Of a DNA stretch of 64,000 bases, positions 49,776 through 62,994 are shown in pieces. Under the pieces are notes generated by a model. The model had not been told where the DNA came from, searched no databases, and saw only the letters and a program-made list of their open reading frames with translations. Both the position numbers and the translations under genes were made by a program. Numbering within the stretch: the stretch's first letter is position 1; each line of letters starts with the position of its first letter. The DNA comes from Polytrichum commune. Lineage: Eukaryota; Streptophyta; Polytrichopsida; Polytrichales; Polytrichaceae. The stretch covers positions 58,791,554-58,855,553 of the forward strand of contig OX485803.1 of assembly GCA_950295325.1 (NCBI GenBank). Direction: 5' to 3'.

Positions 49776-52600
49776 AAGGTGAGAGTGCATAAGAAAACAA
49801 CCCCTCAACCTCCATAATGAGACTTGGCCCAAACCCCAAATTTTGTTGGGAATGACATGACCCACTGCTTCAAACTCCCTATTGAAGCCTAAATGCCTTT
49901 CTTGAACTTTCAAACATCATTTTTGAGTTTGGGTGGGCATTTAGTATTAATAGCCATTTAGTATTAATAGCCCACGATTCCCCTAATTGCCCCAACCAGA
50001 TGGGAGTTTTGAGAGGCTAATGGATAACTCAAATATGAGCAACAAAAACATTTTTTATTGGTAATGAAACATGTCATTTGAAAACTTCACATATTTTTTA
50101 ACACCATCTTCCAAGTTCACAATTACTTACAATTGGATACTTTCATTATCAATATGTAGTGCTCTAGTTATTGATAATAGGGCAAACTATATCACAAGCT
50201 ACAACTAGGGGTGACAACATAAATTTTTACATCAAGAATTTGTAAAAACTTGCAATATAGACGGTATTCTTTATTCTACTTTGCAATAAAATTTTCATAT
50301 TTAAGGAAACAAAACCTACAAATAAGGTCTCATAGAAGATGTTCATGAAATCATAATTTCATTTTGGAGTTAATGTTGTCCAAATATACATTTTTGGTAT
50401 TTTTACTTTCATAATCCAAAGAAAATGCATGCTTCATCATGTTTGCATGATATTTGTCATGTTTATCACAACTATGACTATGCTTGGAAAACAAAACCAC
50501 TTTCAAATGTTCTATTTAGTAAGTGATTTACATAAAACCAAATCCTACCTCATTTTTAAGTTTTGTTCTCTAAGATATGAGCAAAACGAACACCAAGGGT
50601 CCAGACCAAAGAGGTAAGATCCATGGCATGGCCCAAAAGAAAACGTCTTTGGCCTTCAATGAGGACATGGACTTGTGTGGTACTTGTGGATAGTCCCATA
50701 GCTCTTAAAGGAGTGGGTGTTGGTGTCATACACCATGCTCAAACCTTTATTACAGAAGGCATAACAACCCATAAATGTGATAAAGGTAGGAAATACGACA
50801 TGAGGTGCCCCCACCATATTCACCAATACAAGAGGATAAACATCATCCTTCACAACTAGTATAGAGAATCGATTTGGATTGAGAAAATCATGAACTCCAT
50901 GACTTGGTGGTTGAATTACATTGGATAAAGCCATTGCAAGGGTGAAAAATGAACCATGTTGGTCCAAATTTGTCAAGGTTGATGGGAAAAGGAACCAACC
51001 TTAGCGGCATCCAGAAACATGGGTGGCCCAAGAAACTCACAAAGGTATTTGCCATCTTCATGAAACTCTCACGTGTACCATCCAAAGGGGGAATATTCTC
51101 AATAATGTAACAAAATGGAGCAACTTGGTGGTGAAACCAACACTGAATAATTTGAACCAACTCCCTAAAAATAGAGTAATGATCTCCAAAACCTTGGCCC
51201 ACTCCAATAATGAATGCCCTTGGCTAGGCTATCTGGAAATAACAAGTCCACAACACCTAGGTTGTGCAAATCTTCCTCATTGATCAAGGATACATCTTGA
51301 GGCAATAAGGCGAAGGATGTAGAAACAACTGAGGGCGCTAATTGCTCAAGGTAGTGGGCTAGCAACTATTGTATTTGATGCCAAACGGCTTTGTAGCCTA
51401 CAATGTTAGATTAATCAAAAATGTAGTATGTGACATGAAGGCCTACCTGTAGCATGATTGCCAACCTGATGGAAATGGCTCCAAAAAGCTCCACCAAGGT
51501 GATGCCCTTTATAGAGGGTTGTCACCTCACAACTTGTGAGAGCAATAAAAAAAGTTCAATACATGCTAAGACCTCCAATATTAAGTCCTTGACCAGGACT
51601 CACATGTGTGTGTAACTAAGTCAAGTATGCCCATGGTGGGATAGGATCATTGGGATGGCAACAAGGAACTCTGGGAGGTGGCGGATTCTGCACTTCCTTT
51701 GATGCACTTCACCCTGAGTATAAGAAACTCGCCAAATAATGCATGAATTGAGTTGAACAAATCAACACAAATATTGCCATCGTGATCATAGTTGAGGCGG
51801 AAATGTAACAGGCATAGATAATATTTTGCCATCGTTTGTGGACCATCATGCGCGTATCCAAGCCTCCTCGGTTCAAATGTCCAATGCCAAAACCAAATGA
51901 ATATAAAACTTATTGGCCAATCACAATGTCATAATTGGTGGCCCATGTAAGTGTACACTTCAATGAGAAGTAAGCATAGGTAGGGCCATTGCCTATGTAG
52001 AAAATCAATACAAAGCAGCCTTAGTTTGGCCCTTAACATATTCCTTGCCGCCAACCGCAGTGAGAATGGAATATGGACAAAGCTCCAAGTCATCATCTCG
52101 TAAGCCTAACTATTCAACAAGTTTCTTCTCAATATACATAGTGGTTGGGCCCCACTATCTCATAGAACTTGCAATGATTTAATGGTCGGAAGACTCTCAT
52201 GCATATAAACGACTTGAAAATGCCACTATCATTGGCTAATTGCACAACTCCAAGGATAAGGCATTCTTGCTCTCAAGAGGATTTGGCTATAATTGGAGGC
52301 ATGTATGCAGCTCCAAAATGGGCCTTTCAGGTAGAAGACAAGATGGAGGAATCATCTATGCGCTCCTTGAAGGCAATGATAGCCTCACCAACAAGTTGGG
52401 CTCATGAAACTCCCAAATTTATTTACATGACTTGAGAAGGGGAGTCTACCAATGAATGAGCTACAAAAACAATGGGGACAACCATATTGTCCTCCGAAAG
52501 TCAACTGGCTAAGTAAAATACCTTATCCAATTTAAAGCCGGGGAGACATAAATCATGCTCCGAGGACAACGGCAAGTATACAAGCCGGTTAGCCAAATCA
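49776..52600. other. Mostly unassigned stretch, probably decayed element DNA
   Basis: Overlapping minus-strand ORFs of 60-106 codons lie end to end between 50,656 and 51,365. They suggest a once-continuous coding strand, but none shows a domain that I can name. They lie downstream, in the sense of transcription, of the gag-like pieces at 53-53.8 kb, so they may be the remains of the same retroelement. Confidence 0.3.
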
Positions 52601-52979
52601 AAATATGTGGGCACTACCAGGAGTTCAGTGTCTTGGACATGTGAAGTATGTGACCTTCCGGAAGTCAATGCTATACCAACAAAACCAAATTATAATCACA
52701 TACAAGCCTGACCAATTTCATTAGTCGGCCCAACATGACGAGCCTTCGAAGTGCTTTGTATTTCAGGCAGGATGGCAAAAGTTTTTTCCTTTGTATGTGC
52801 TCGAGTAGTTGTTGCTTCGTTGACTCCTCTGGTTTGGACTTTTGTTTCTCAGGAACCTACTTCTTCCCACCATGAAAGTGGTTAGGCAAAGGCCCGTATT
52901 GAAGCCATTCGACCACTAGATGTAGGGATGGATTTCTTTGGTTTCTTCTTGGCATCTATGGTTGGTGGAAAAACCAATC

Positions 52980-53760
52980 ACCCTACCTCTTTGTTGCAGT
53001 GAGCATTGTCAATCTTCTCTACCACTAGGAAGGCCTGAGCAAGTGTAGCTCGGCCATTGAACTTGTACTAAGTAAGCTTCGGCCTCGCCAACTCTTGCAA
53101 TTTCTTCTTTGCTTCAAGATGTACATATTTACAAGTTGAGCTTGTATGAAGGCATCTCTTGTCTTTCAAGCAAACGTCTCTAGTCTAGCATACATAGTAC
53201 GGGGGGTATCATCCATCTCCTTTTGGAAAACATCGTTGGCTTGCATTTGATTACAAAAAAATGCATGTGAATTTCCTTTTTCAGATATCATAAGAATACC
53301 TCCAAGGTCAAAATGTAGGAGGTTCTCCCACCTCTTCAATGGCAGCTTGGGTTACTCTCATAAACTGAGTCATGAACAATTTAGGAGCCACCCGCTTAGC
53401 TACAACAATAGTTCTCATTGATGAAGGTTTGTCCTCAACATGTTTTTTCTTGGTTTACTTGCTATTTCAATCATTAGCTCCAAAATATTAGAGCTTTCTT
53501 TGATGGTTGTGATGAGCTCCATCCGTTGAGTCTAGTAGGACTCCACCTTCTTGAGGTCTTCAATGTTGGCTACATTCCTCTCTTTATAGGCCAAAAACAC
53601 CTTGAACTCTAAGTGTTGTAGCAACAACGTAAAAATTTTATCAGTCATTGAAATTGGACATGCAATGCTTCGTCTCCCGCATCCAAGTTGCGAAACTGGA
53701 TCCTCCACTCATTGAGGGGGATGGCACAAGCTCTCCCTAAGAACTTGCCTTGGGTGCCGG
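52980..53760 (-). pseudogene. Decayed LTR-retroelement gag-like sequence
   Basis: Minus-strand fragments appear in a plausible gag order: FTLLLQHLEFKVFLAYKER, DLKKVESY, NQMQANDVFQKEMDDTPRTM then YARLETFA, AQLVNMYILK, KLQELARPKL and YKFNGRATLAQAFLVVEKID. The TPRTMYARLxxFA and GRATLAxAFxVVEx segments resemble gag-like proteins of plant Gypsy-type elements. Many frameshifts and stops are present. No CCHC knuckle, protease or integrase was found, and no LTR pair was identified. Confidence 0.4.
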
Positions 53761-54528
53761 AGCAATTGTCATTCTTGATGGCCTCAAATGAATGGAAAAC
53801 GCAACCTTAAGTAGTCTGAGCAAATTCCAACTTCGATTGAGGCCCAAAAGCGTTGTCGAGATCCACCAAAGGGGCCCCGGCATCGGATTCTTCATCACCA
53901 ATCAATATAGGTAAGGGGAAGTCTTAATAAAAAAAAACTATGTATCCTCACCATGTACCAATCTAATGTCTATCCTACACTTGCAAAAACGTAAGGATAT
54001 TCATGCACTTAGGGCAAATTGCACAATCACTTTGGTTACGGTGGAATATCAACTTAGCCTTGCGAAGGGTTTCATGACACCCACACAATGGTTTTGCTAG
54101 TGGTCAACCTGACCTCCTCACAACATACAACTACAACTTTGAAATAAATCCTATCCACAAACAATTAACGGGGTTTAAACCATGACTAATGGGAAGGTAC
54201 CAATCGTAATCCAAGCAAATTGCATCCCTCTCCCATAAAGGTAGCCATTGCCACCAAAAATACCATGTACCTTAACCTGGATGTAATGATGGCTAAGCCA
54301 CAAGCAAGGCATGCTATGGGTTGGCACCTCCCATCCATGTCTAAGGCAAACAAATGGGAAAACCAATGAAAGTACTTAAGGTGGTTTAAAATAAGTCAAA
54401 GGCTAAAAAACTAGTACAATACAGAATTGGTAAATATCCATGAGATTCCGTAAGTCACTATAGGTAGACTGAAATGGTTTTGTGTAGCACTTGATGAGGA
54501 AGAGCAATTATGTGACAAAATTTTGGAT

Positions 54529-54530
<2 letters not shown>

Positions 54531-54595
<65 letters not shown>
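54531..54595. repeat. (GA)n microsatellite
   Basis: About 65 bases of uninterrupted GA repeat, the longest dinucleotide run in the window. Confidence 0.95.
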
Positions 54596-54600
<5 letters not shown>

Positions 54601-57284
54601 AAACCTAGTCCATAACTATGTAAGTCCTTCAAATGAAATGACAGTTTTGAAGTTGTATTCATTGTTATTTATTTGTGCAAAGGAAGGTATATTTGTATGG
54701 TGGGTGATTTTGCTATAATGTCTTTGTCTAGGTTGCATTCGGAGATTTGGAGGGTAAGGTGTGATATATCAAGATTATGGCATATTGCTCGTCGGTCACG
54801 TGATTGATAGTTTGTAGAAGTTTATTTTTTTTATGGCTTGTTTGTGTTTTACAAGAGTTTTGTAAAGAGCAATATGCTATTGTTCATATAGAATGTAAAT
54901 TTACATAGGTAGTTGTATTAGCCCATTCTTTTCTTAAGTTTCTATAACTTCCAATAAGACTTACAACATACTACCAATGAATTTGTATTTTTTACCTATA
55001 AAATCACCCTATTTATGTGGATAAGTTTTTTGAACTTGGCCTTCACAAACAACATGGAAAATCTCTTCAAGCCTTTAGCCGATTCCAAGGCTAAGCATGC
55101 CGGCCTACGGTTTTGAATTATTTTGTGAATCTTGAACATGCAAGTCATACCAAAATATGACATCATCAATATCTCTCAATATGTACGTTATGAACTAGAT
55201 ACCAATGCAAGGAGATTGGATCTCAAACCAAGTCAACCACGTACTAAGTTAGAATATGTATCAATCATAACAATTCAACTCGTGAACATAGAGTGGAATC
55301 ATGGATGATATCGCATATCCATGGATAAAACATCGTGATGTGTTTTAATAACCCTTTTGCTCTTGAATGAACAATCAGTTATGAATAAAAAAAAATGTAT
55401 CCATTCATAATCTATTAGTATTATCCTCGTCTTCTTCTTCTTAAAACACGAGAATGTCATTTATGAAAGCAACATGGAATCCGCACCAGAATTGTATGTT
55501 ACAAAGTCATCAAAATCGAGAACAAAATAACCCATTTTAAAGTTATGCTACATTGCTTGAGTGTCATGGGCATGTGGAGACATTAGCCCACTATTTTATT
55601 GGAAAGCACTTTAAGGTACTACTTAGGAATATGCTAGATACAAGAGTACAACGCTCAATCCAATGCCCGAATGCTCCGGTAGTTTGAACATGGCTTCAAC
55701 ACGCCACGTGATGAACTTGAACTCTTCATGAGTATCATAGTACACATGGCAAATTTAGAGTTACTCTGCTTCAGCTAAAGTATAATAAAATTGTGCATGC
55801 AAATTCCCTCCGTTTATTGGGAAGAGTTTAAAAAACATTGTATAGGTCATTGAGACTTGAGAGTAGTTTTGTCCACTTCAAGGTACAGCGTACGAAGAAA
55901 AACAATATGGATGCAATGTATCAACTTGGAACATGGGAGGAGAGTTTCTTTTCGGCATTAGTACCCTGGTTCGTGCAATCCTTCACCTCTCAAGCACAAC
56001 ACCAAATTATATGAACAATATGCACGTTGTTCAAATTATAGAACATATATTTTTCCTCTTCTTCTTTTTATACAACATTATCCAATTGAGTTTGTGCTCT
56101 AGGTGGGGTCGGAAATGAGCCAAATTCTATTTGAATTATACTTTGTTTATACTGCACTAGCATATTCAATTTGATAAACTCAGGTGAAGTAGTGTCACTG
56201 ATATTATTAGAATGGAACGATTGATAGCAACTGAATAATGTCATGTAAAGGACTAGTTTGTGATTAGTATGATCATTTTTGTTATAGTGAAGGTGACATA
56301 ATTTGATGCCATATGTGGGGGGTTCTTTTTTTTTGGCACAAATTGAAAATCAATTGCAAGAAAGAACCGAAACAATTTGTGATGATTTGGCATGTGATTG
56401 CAGTTTAAGGTATGCGGGTAAAGGCAAGCGGTTCTATGTGGTAAAATTTATGAATCAAATGTGACCAATAATTTGAGTGGTTTTTGGGTTGGTGGGGATC
56501 TAAGAACAAACACAAGAAGAGACGTGTTCAAAAGACATTGGACTATGTTCTCAAAATCGATTCACTATTATGGATTTAGTATTGAACACAATTGCGAGAC
56601 CTAAGTATTCAATTGAAGAACCATCACATGTGTACTATTGATAAGCATAACTAAAATCAAATGGCACAATATTCAATCCATTTTTTTGTTTATCCTTCAT
56701 CATAGATTTGCTCATACAACAAAAGTTTTGTTATGTAAATATTGCTTATCGGACTCTAGAGAAGGTGATAAACCAACCAAACAACAACCACATACCTTAC
56801 TACTTATAAGGTAGAGGGTGCTTAAACGAACACTTTTAGCAATTTAGCTTATTTTTGGAGTCCTTTTGGATTAGTGTTGATGGATGATTGGATTAGACAT
56901 AGTAGAAAAAAAAATGATAAATTGCACACCATGTGAATGTACTACAAATTAATGAAGTCCCCTAGCTTACTAAATTCATCCCTAGACCCACTTTCTTTTT
57001 TACATTGGAAACAACTCCCAAAATTGTTCTGACACTTGTTCAAAACTGTCCCCGTTTTTTCATCCCAAACCAATCCCACTTTCTCCCAAAACCACCCCCA
57101 CCTTTTGTCCAAACCGCCACTGCACTAAAACCAACCTCTTTACTTATGAGTATCTTCATTTAGGCATCTTGCATGACTGGCACCCGACCCCTCGTACCAC
57201 CCGCCCTTCCTTCCTCCATCACCCACACACAACAAGCAAGTAAACACAATTCAAAAGATCCTAATCCCGTACGTGGAACACATC
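54596..57284. other. Gene-free stretch
   Basis: AT-rich DNA with no recognisable gene. It contains a copy of dispersed family D (56,490-56,760). Confidence 0.45.
56490..56760 (+). repeat. Dispersed repeat family D, copy 2
   Basis: Shares with 60,072-60,380 the blocks AAGA(A)CAAACA, GTGTTCAAAAGACATTGGAC, GAACACAATTG-GAG, CATAACTAAA-TCAAA and ATTCAATCC, and with 40,790 the first two blocks. Confidence 0.6.
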
Positions 57285-57287
57285 TTA

Positions 57288-57786
57288 GGGCCACTGCACA
57301 TACGAGCCAAGAGCCATGACCATGAAATCGTAAGAGCCCAAAAGAAAGTGTTCAAGGCCGTCCCAAGACACCTCCAAAATCATGCAGTGTGGTCACGGAT
57401 CCTCAAGTGTAGTGTGAAGCCATATGTGACCAGGCCCTCGATCAAATGCTACTTCAATGAATTTTTCTTCATGTGGGTCCTTGCACATGATAAAATAGAA
57501 TAAATCAACGGTTGTGAGCATTCAGAGTGCCATGGTCTCCCAATTTTGTGTTAGGCCTACCTCCAAGAGGTGGTTTTTGAAAATAGTCCAAGTGACCATG
57601 AAACATGATCCATTCGATGCCATGTAGGAATGCCATGTAGACTCTACATCCATCTTGCAGCCACATACTCCGTTGGTCCCTCAAGCGTGGTGTGAAGCAA
57701 ACTTGGACCGGCTCCGCCTTTTCCACCAATGAAAGCGCTTGCAGTGGACTGATCACGGGCTCTCAGTCCCGTGTGTGAAGTGGCCC
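57288..57786. mobile_element. PIF/Harbinger-like MITE (GGGCC family, copy 3)
   Basis: Starts GGGCCACTGCACATACGAGC, ends GTGTGTGAAGTGGCCC, with TTA on both sides (57,285-57,287 and 57,787-57,789). It is 499 bp and is closely related inside to the copy at 45,184, sharing GTCCCAAGACAC, GCCATGGTCTCCCAATTTTG and ACCTCCAAGAGGT. There is no transposase. Confidence 0.88.
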
Positions 57787-58014
57787 TTAAAATTGTAAGA
57801 ATGTCTCTGGCGCAAAGCAAGGGTAATTTTGGGTGCGAAGGAAGGGTGGGTTTGGAAGAACGTGGGGTTAGTTGTGGGCGAAAGTGGAACCTCCACCTCC
57901 AATCCAGCTGAGCCCTGTGGCCCATGAAGTAAGCACAGCAGCAGCTGGTGGAGGGGGTGGGTAAAGGAGAGAGAAAGCTCAGAGAAAGTCGACAAGGTGG
58001 ATGAGAGCGCGAGC

Positions 58015-58051
<37 letters not shown>

Positions 58052-58944
58052 TGTGGATCAACTGGGGCCTACAAACCGTGTCCGTTCAGGTGTGTTTACA
58101 ACTGGGATTCCAAATCCACACATGAAATGGCCATCATGGCCAGGCAAAAGAGGCCCGTAAAGAGGAGGCCACAACATCCATACAGATAGATAGATAGATA
58201 GACAGATAGAAAAGCACATGATTCCCTTCTGTACGTGGCCTTGAGCTGTCTATCATTTGTTCCCCACAAAAGCAAAGGGATGCCGAAAAGAAACAGTCTG
58301 GCCACAGCAACTATGCATGCTGCCTCGGTCACATGGTGACAACAAACAGCGCTCTCACCAGCAATATCATCGTTAGTTGTTTTCTGTGAAGGATGGAGGA
58401 GGAAGGACCCCCCCCCCCCACCCCCACCCATTTCTTCGTCTGCTCAAATACATTACGAGCATTTTTTTTTTACTTACATTTTATGCTAATCTCACTTTTC
58501 CTGATTGTCTGATCTAGAGTTAGTGAGCACTGTTGGGTTAATTGTCTTGAATTAGGATCTACTGTTGTAAGTGGTTAGTTAAGCTTTTAACGATGACTCT
58601 CCTAAGCAAGCTGTGGAAACAATTGCAAATGGGCCAAGGGCATTGTAGACAACAGCCATGTAAGTACGCCAAGCTCAATACTTCAGTTATGCAAGCCAAA
58701 AACAACTGCCAGAAACAAATGGTCAATCACATGAATGTGCTTGACCTACTACACACAGCCCGAGAGAAATATGTTATTAGTGGCCGACAAACGTGAACAA
58801 ACACAATTGAACAGCACAGGCCCTGAACGCAGGAAAAGTATGTGGCCATATTGTGGTGGGCATCTCCAACCCCACAGATAATTTTGACCGTAGGATCGAA
58901 TCAGAAATTTGTCTCATCCAGTTATCATAACGTTTCGGATGTTG

Positions 58945-59110
58945 GGATCAAATCATACAAATTGTCATTCAAAGTTTCAGAAGCTGAGTAGAGACGCAAG
59001 AGTTATAGGTGGTCAAAGTGAAGATTATGTTTCTCTTCAAGTGAGTGAGTAGACTCTCTTAGTGACGCTAACCATTAAACCTAGAATGGTGTCTATATTC
59101 TAGGCACATA
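58945..59110 (+). repeat. Dispersed repeat family E, copy 3
   Basis: AAATTGTCATTCAAAGTTTC, then GCAAGAGTTATAGGTGGTCA and AAGTGAAGATTATG, then AGAATGGTGTCTA, align with copies at 27,226 and 44,320. Confidence 0.5.
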
Positions 59111-60071
59111 GTCCAATCCTCTTTAATTACGAAGCTCACAATAAACCACGCAAATCTAAGTGTTCAATTAATAGAAGTGCCATCACATATCTTTGCTTAT
59201 CTAAGAATGTGAATGGCTCAAGACCTCTAGACCTATAACCACTAACCTCACTTATGCTTGTTGTTGGTTAAAGCACATAAAACCAAAACGGAATTGAGTG
59301 TGTTTATACCCAAAACCAACACTACGTATTACATGCACACAATTGGAGGAACGCAAATGAATGACAATTGTACATAAGGTAAATAGTGTCAAAATCGTCA
59401 CTTCAAGTGCATGTTATATCTCTTATCATTATATGAATATACTTTTAGAAATTTGAACTTGGATTCGAACTCAAAAAAGTATGCCTTCTTTGAATTTCGT
59501 ATGGGAAAGCTATAAGTTTGTTGAGTGACTCAAACTCAACAAGGGACCTTAAGGTGAAGGTGGTGGACATTTCACAAAATCAACTTGTACTTATAGTGCA
59601 AGGCTTTGAGGTGTTGGTTTTAAGTGGGGTATTGGTTTCGTCTTGGTTTTGGGAATTGCCTAGCTACATTAACCCAAGCTGAAGGACCGTTGAACCCAAA
59701 GGTGATTCTACTACTCCATATTCTACATTGTGTGAGGGAATGGCCTTCGTATTTGTAGTAGCTTAGCAAAATAAACTTGTGGACATAAGTGCAAGGAACC
59801 CTCTTACTTTTGGGGGAAGAAGAAAAAAAAAACAAATATGAAAATATGAATGTGTATGCTCGTTACGAGAGCAAATTACTCATAGTCACGACCGCTAAAG
59901 ATTACATAATCGATACTACGCAAAACATAGTGCAATGCTTCTTATGGGGCTAAGTTAACTTAAAAAAAACTTCATATAATTCTGTGTATTCTCTCAATAA
60001 GCTACAACTAAGGTATATGGGTCTTGAGTGGCTTGTTTTCTTGATCAGACCCCTATATTGATTGATGTGTG

Positions 60072-60380
60072 GTTCGGCGAGGATCAAAGAGCAAACATCA
60101 TCAAGACATATGTTTAAAAGAGATTGGATTGTGTCTTCAAATGCTATTCTTTCTTAAAATTAATTCCTTTCAATTTGTGCCAACACACACACACACACAC
60201 TCTAAAGAATGAACACAATTGAGAGGACCTACATATCTAGTTACTGAATCAACAAACACGCACTTCCAATGACCATAACTAAATCAAAAGAGGTCCGATT
60301 TTCAATCCGGTTTTTACGTATGTTTCATCATGGAGTCGCTAATGCTGCAACATGAGTGTTGTTGTGCAAATGTAATCGGT
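60072..60380 (+). repeat. Dispersed repeat family D, copy 3
   Basis: AAAGAGCAAACATCATCAAG, then ATGTTTAAAAGAGATTGGAT, GAACACAATTGAGAGGACCT, CCATAACTAAATCAAAAG and TTTTCAATCCGGTTTTT. It is the longest of the three copies and is interrupted by a CA microsatellite. Confidence 0.6.
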
Positions 60381-60656
60381 AGAAGTTGGAGAACATGGAA
60401 AAACAAAGCAAACCACACCCACATACCTTAAAATTAATATGCACCCCATAGCCCATCCATCCGCCTGCAACGGGGGATCCAGCAGGTTGACTTTGTGTGC
60501 AAGCCGATGGTAATTTCCCCAGTACGGAGGCATACAGGAGCCCAATCCCACCCAGTGCCCATTATTTCACGCATCTCATCAGGCTATGGTGGGATGGAAC
60601 GGCTACATAATATTGTTCATACTTCTTTAGGGCAAAGGGGAAGGGCTTTAGGTTTA

Positions 60657-61245
60657 GGGCCACTTCACACACAAGGCTGAAGGCCCTTGACCATGGCAAT
60701 GTAAGAGCTCTCATTGGTCGAAAAGGTGGAGACCGTCCAAGTTCACTTCACACTAGGAGGTGAAGGCCTAAAGGCCCAAAGAAAAGTTCGTGGATGAAAA
60801 GTCTACATGGAGTCCTACATGGCTAGTTGTGGATAAGGGTGCATGGTCTACCGGAATTTGCGTCAGGCCCACCTCCAAGAGGTGGGCTTGACGCAAATTC
60901 CGGGAGACCATGATTTTTTTAATATTTTTTCCAGCAGGACATATTTCAGGACAGACTGCATGGCAGATTCCAAGACATATTCTAGTACAGACAAACACCA
61001 CCAAGTAGTTATCTTGAATTGATAAACTTGGAGACATATTATATTAAACCAAACCCTCCCCTCTTTTTCCGCCAACAAAATATGCAATGGTCCCGCAACA
61101 TGGTTCATTCTCACTTCACACTATGCTTGAGGGCCAAAGACTACATAAAATGGCTTTCCAACACCCATGGTACGGCCTTTGGATGAGAGTCAAGGGTCCT
61201 CACCATTACAAGGTCACGGCTCTTGGCTCATGTGTGAAGTGGCCC
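60657..61245. mobile_element. PIF/Harbinger-like MITE (GGGCC family, copy 4, with internal foldback)
   Basis: Starts GGGCCACTTCACACACAAGG, ends CATGTGTGAAGTGGCCC, with TTA on both sides (60,654-60,656 and 61,246-61,248). It is 589 bp, the longest copy. Unlike the others, the CATGGTCT..ACCTCCAAGAGGT block is present as a large inverted repeat (60,842-60,912), followed by sequence absent from copies 2 and 3. There is no transposase. Confidence 0.88.
60842..60912. repeat. 71-nt foldback: 34-bp arms, 3-nt loop
   Basis: Left arm 60,842-60,875 begins CATGGTCTACCGGAATTTGC. The right arm 60,879-60,912 is its reverse complement except at two positions. The loop is CAA. In copies at 45,406 and 57,530 only the left-arm version is present, so the inverted second arm arose in this copy. 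A transcript would form one long, nearly uninterrupted hairpin. Confidence 0.95.
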
Positions 61246-61248
61246 TTA

Positions 61249-62555
61249 GTGTAGTAGAATGTAAGTCGAGGGGTGCAGTGGTCTGGGCACCCTCAACGGA
61301 TTCATCCCTGAAACTGTAGTGTGTAAGCCCGCTGCACCAATCACCAGTGTTGGTGATGGGCCCATGACATCACCTGATTGTTTACCCCTTCCAGGCCGAA
61401 GTATAACCACTCCAAAATCATCTAAAACAATTCGGTTCGATTTGTAAGCTCGTTGGAGACAATTGGTGCCTCTTATGGTGGATTTGACTCTATGCATGGA
61501 AGCTTTGTATAAGTAGATTTGTTTACACAAAATTTCAGTCATTCACGTGTCCAGAATCCAAACATTACAACATAGGTTTATATCTTGGTGTTTGTCAAGC
61601 AGCAATGACTATCTGCATGAAAATGTCCACCTTGGCTTGTAGGAGATTGAGACTATGATTACACAACGATCAAGGTCCTAGAAAGTTGAGGTCTAAAACA
61701 TCCTTAATGAACCTTACTTTTGGATTGGAGCCAAGCTTGGAGATCAAGTTCTCAAACGAAAAATGAGTGTTTTCTTAAGTTGGGAGTGCCGAGACTTGAC
61801 GACAAAGGGGTGCCGCATTTGGAGCTACTTCATTCTCCACACCTTGGACCCATATTAAAGCATAGAGCATAACTTCTTGGATCTAAAATTGATCTCTTCA
61901 TCAGTAGGATTTGTTGATTTATGAAGTTTCTTTTGCCTTGGACCCTAGTGTAAATCCAACCTAAATCAAGAAAATATATCCTTCCTAGAGAGGGAAACTG
62001 GTGAGACAAGTATGCCTTGGCCCTAAGTATGTTGTTACTTTATCTTAATCATACACTTACAAGTGGTAGATGGCGAGGGCTTATAAATAAGATTGAACAT
62101 CAAGGGTGTTTGTAGTATAAATAATTTTGATGAAACCCTTGATGAAGGCAACTAAAGTATAAGCTTTCTGACCAAATGTTACTCTTTTGCATTGCCCCTT
62201 TGCATAGCAAGAATATCGAAACCCTAAGTAAGCCCCTCCATGGCTCTTTTAAGATAAACAATGTACATATTTCTAAATAGTTCCCATGCATGTTCATGGA
62301 ACACTTGCAACCAACATGTTTCGATGAGGGTTGTAATTAATTAGAAATTGAAGAAATTTACATTGGATTGAACAACATATTTCTCATACATCTATACATA
62401 CATATTCTTACATTCTTTTTTGGGTAATTTTACTCATACAAGCAACTTAAAATCCTTAGTATATGTATTTACTTCATTTCAATATACATATAGCTATATA
62501 GCTATGATAACTGAAAAAGTGTGTGATGTAAAAACGTTTCCCTGAGGCCACAACT
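61249..62555. other. Gene-free stretch before the tRNA gene
   Basis: Ordinary AT-rich DNA. The minus-strand ORF at 61,246-61,542 (98 codons) shows no domain. Confidence 0.45.
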
Positions 62556-62628
62556 GCCGACCTAGCTCAGTTGGTAGAGCGCGTGGCTTTTAACCACGTG
62601 GTCGTGGGTTCGAATCCCACGGTCGGCG
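62556..62628 (+). tRNA. tRNA-Lys (anticodon UUU)
   Basis: The 73-nt sequence folds as a standard tRNA. Acceptor arms GCCGACC/GGTCGGC are perfectly paired with discriminator G. The D arm is GCTC AGTTGGTA GAGC. The anticodon arm is CGTGG CTTTTAA CCACG with anticodon TTT. The variable loop is TGGTC and the T arm is GTGGG TTCGAAT CCCAC. There is no intron and no encoded CCA. The A box (TAGCTCAGTTGG) and B box (GGTTCGAATCC) match the pol III consensus. A CAA triplet lies just upstream (62,551-62,553), as at many plant tRNA genes. The first T5 run downstream is near 62,689. It should be functional. Confidence 0.97.
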
Positions 62629-62944
62629 GACCAAATGACTTGACTTTCCTGAACTTGAAATCGTACTGATTGAATATGATCTACCTAATTTTTGTTTCAA
62701 TATGTGCCCTCTCTTTTCACAAAAATTTAAGAATGAATCAGATTAAATTAGAATCTTATTTTAAGTTCAAATTTATAATGACAAAGGTCCTTTCAAACGG
62801 TGAATCACAAAATTACCAACTCATTGTTAATAACGGATTTTTATATCTTTGACTTCCGAGTTAATTACATACTTGATTGATGGTTTCACTTCAGGAAAGA
62901 ATCCCAATCAATTTCTTTTTTACTATTTTGAAGTGACCATATAT

Positions 62945-62982
62945 ATGTGTGTGTGGTGTGTGTGTGGTGTGTGTGTGTGTGA
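62945..62982. repeat. (TG)n microsatellite, interrupted
   Basis: About 38 bases of TG repeat with two GG interruptions (TGTGTGGTGTGTGTGTGG). Confidence 0.9.
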
Positions 62983-62994
62983 AATCATATTAGC

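Larger units (their letters stand above)
57790..60650. other. Gene-free stretch with simple repeats
   Basis: It contains (GA)n at about 58,019-58,048, (GATA)n at about 58,184-58,205, a C12 tract at 58,408-58,419 and (CA)n at about 60,183-60,201. Family E copy 3 (58,945-59,060) and family D copy 3 (60,072-60,380) are also here. The segment 57,850-58,440 is richer in G+C and could be a leader remnant. No gene is recognised. Confidence 0.45.

Noticed and set aside
50656..51365. Overlapping minus-strand ORFs as a functional gene
   Set aside because: They are in different frames with stops between them and have no recognisable domain. Treated as a possible retroelement remnant only.
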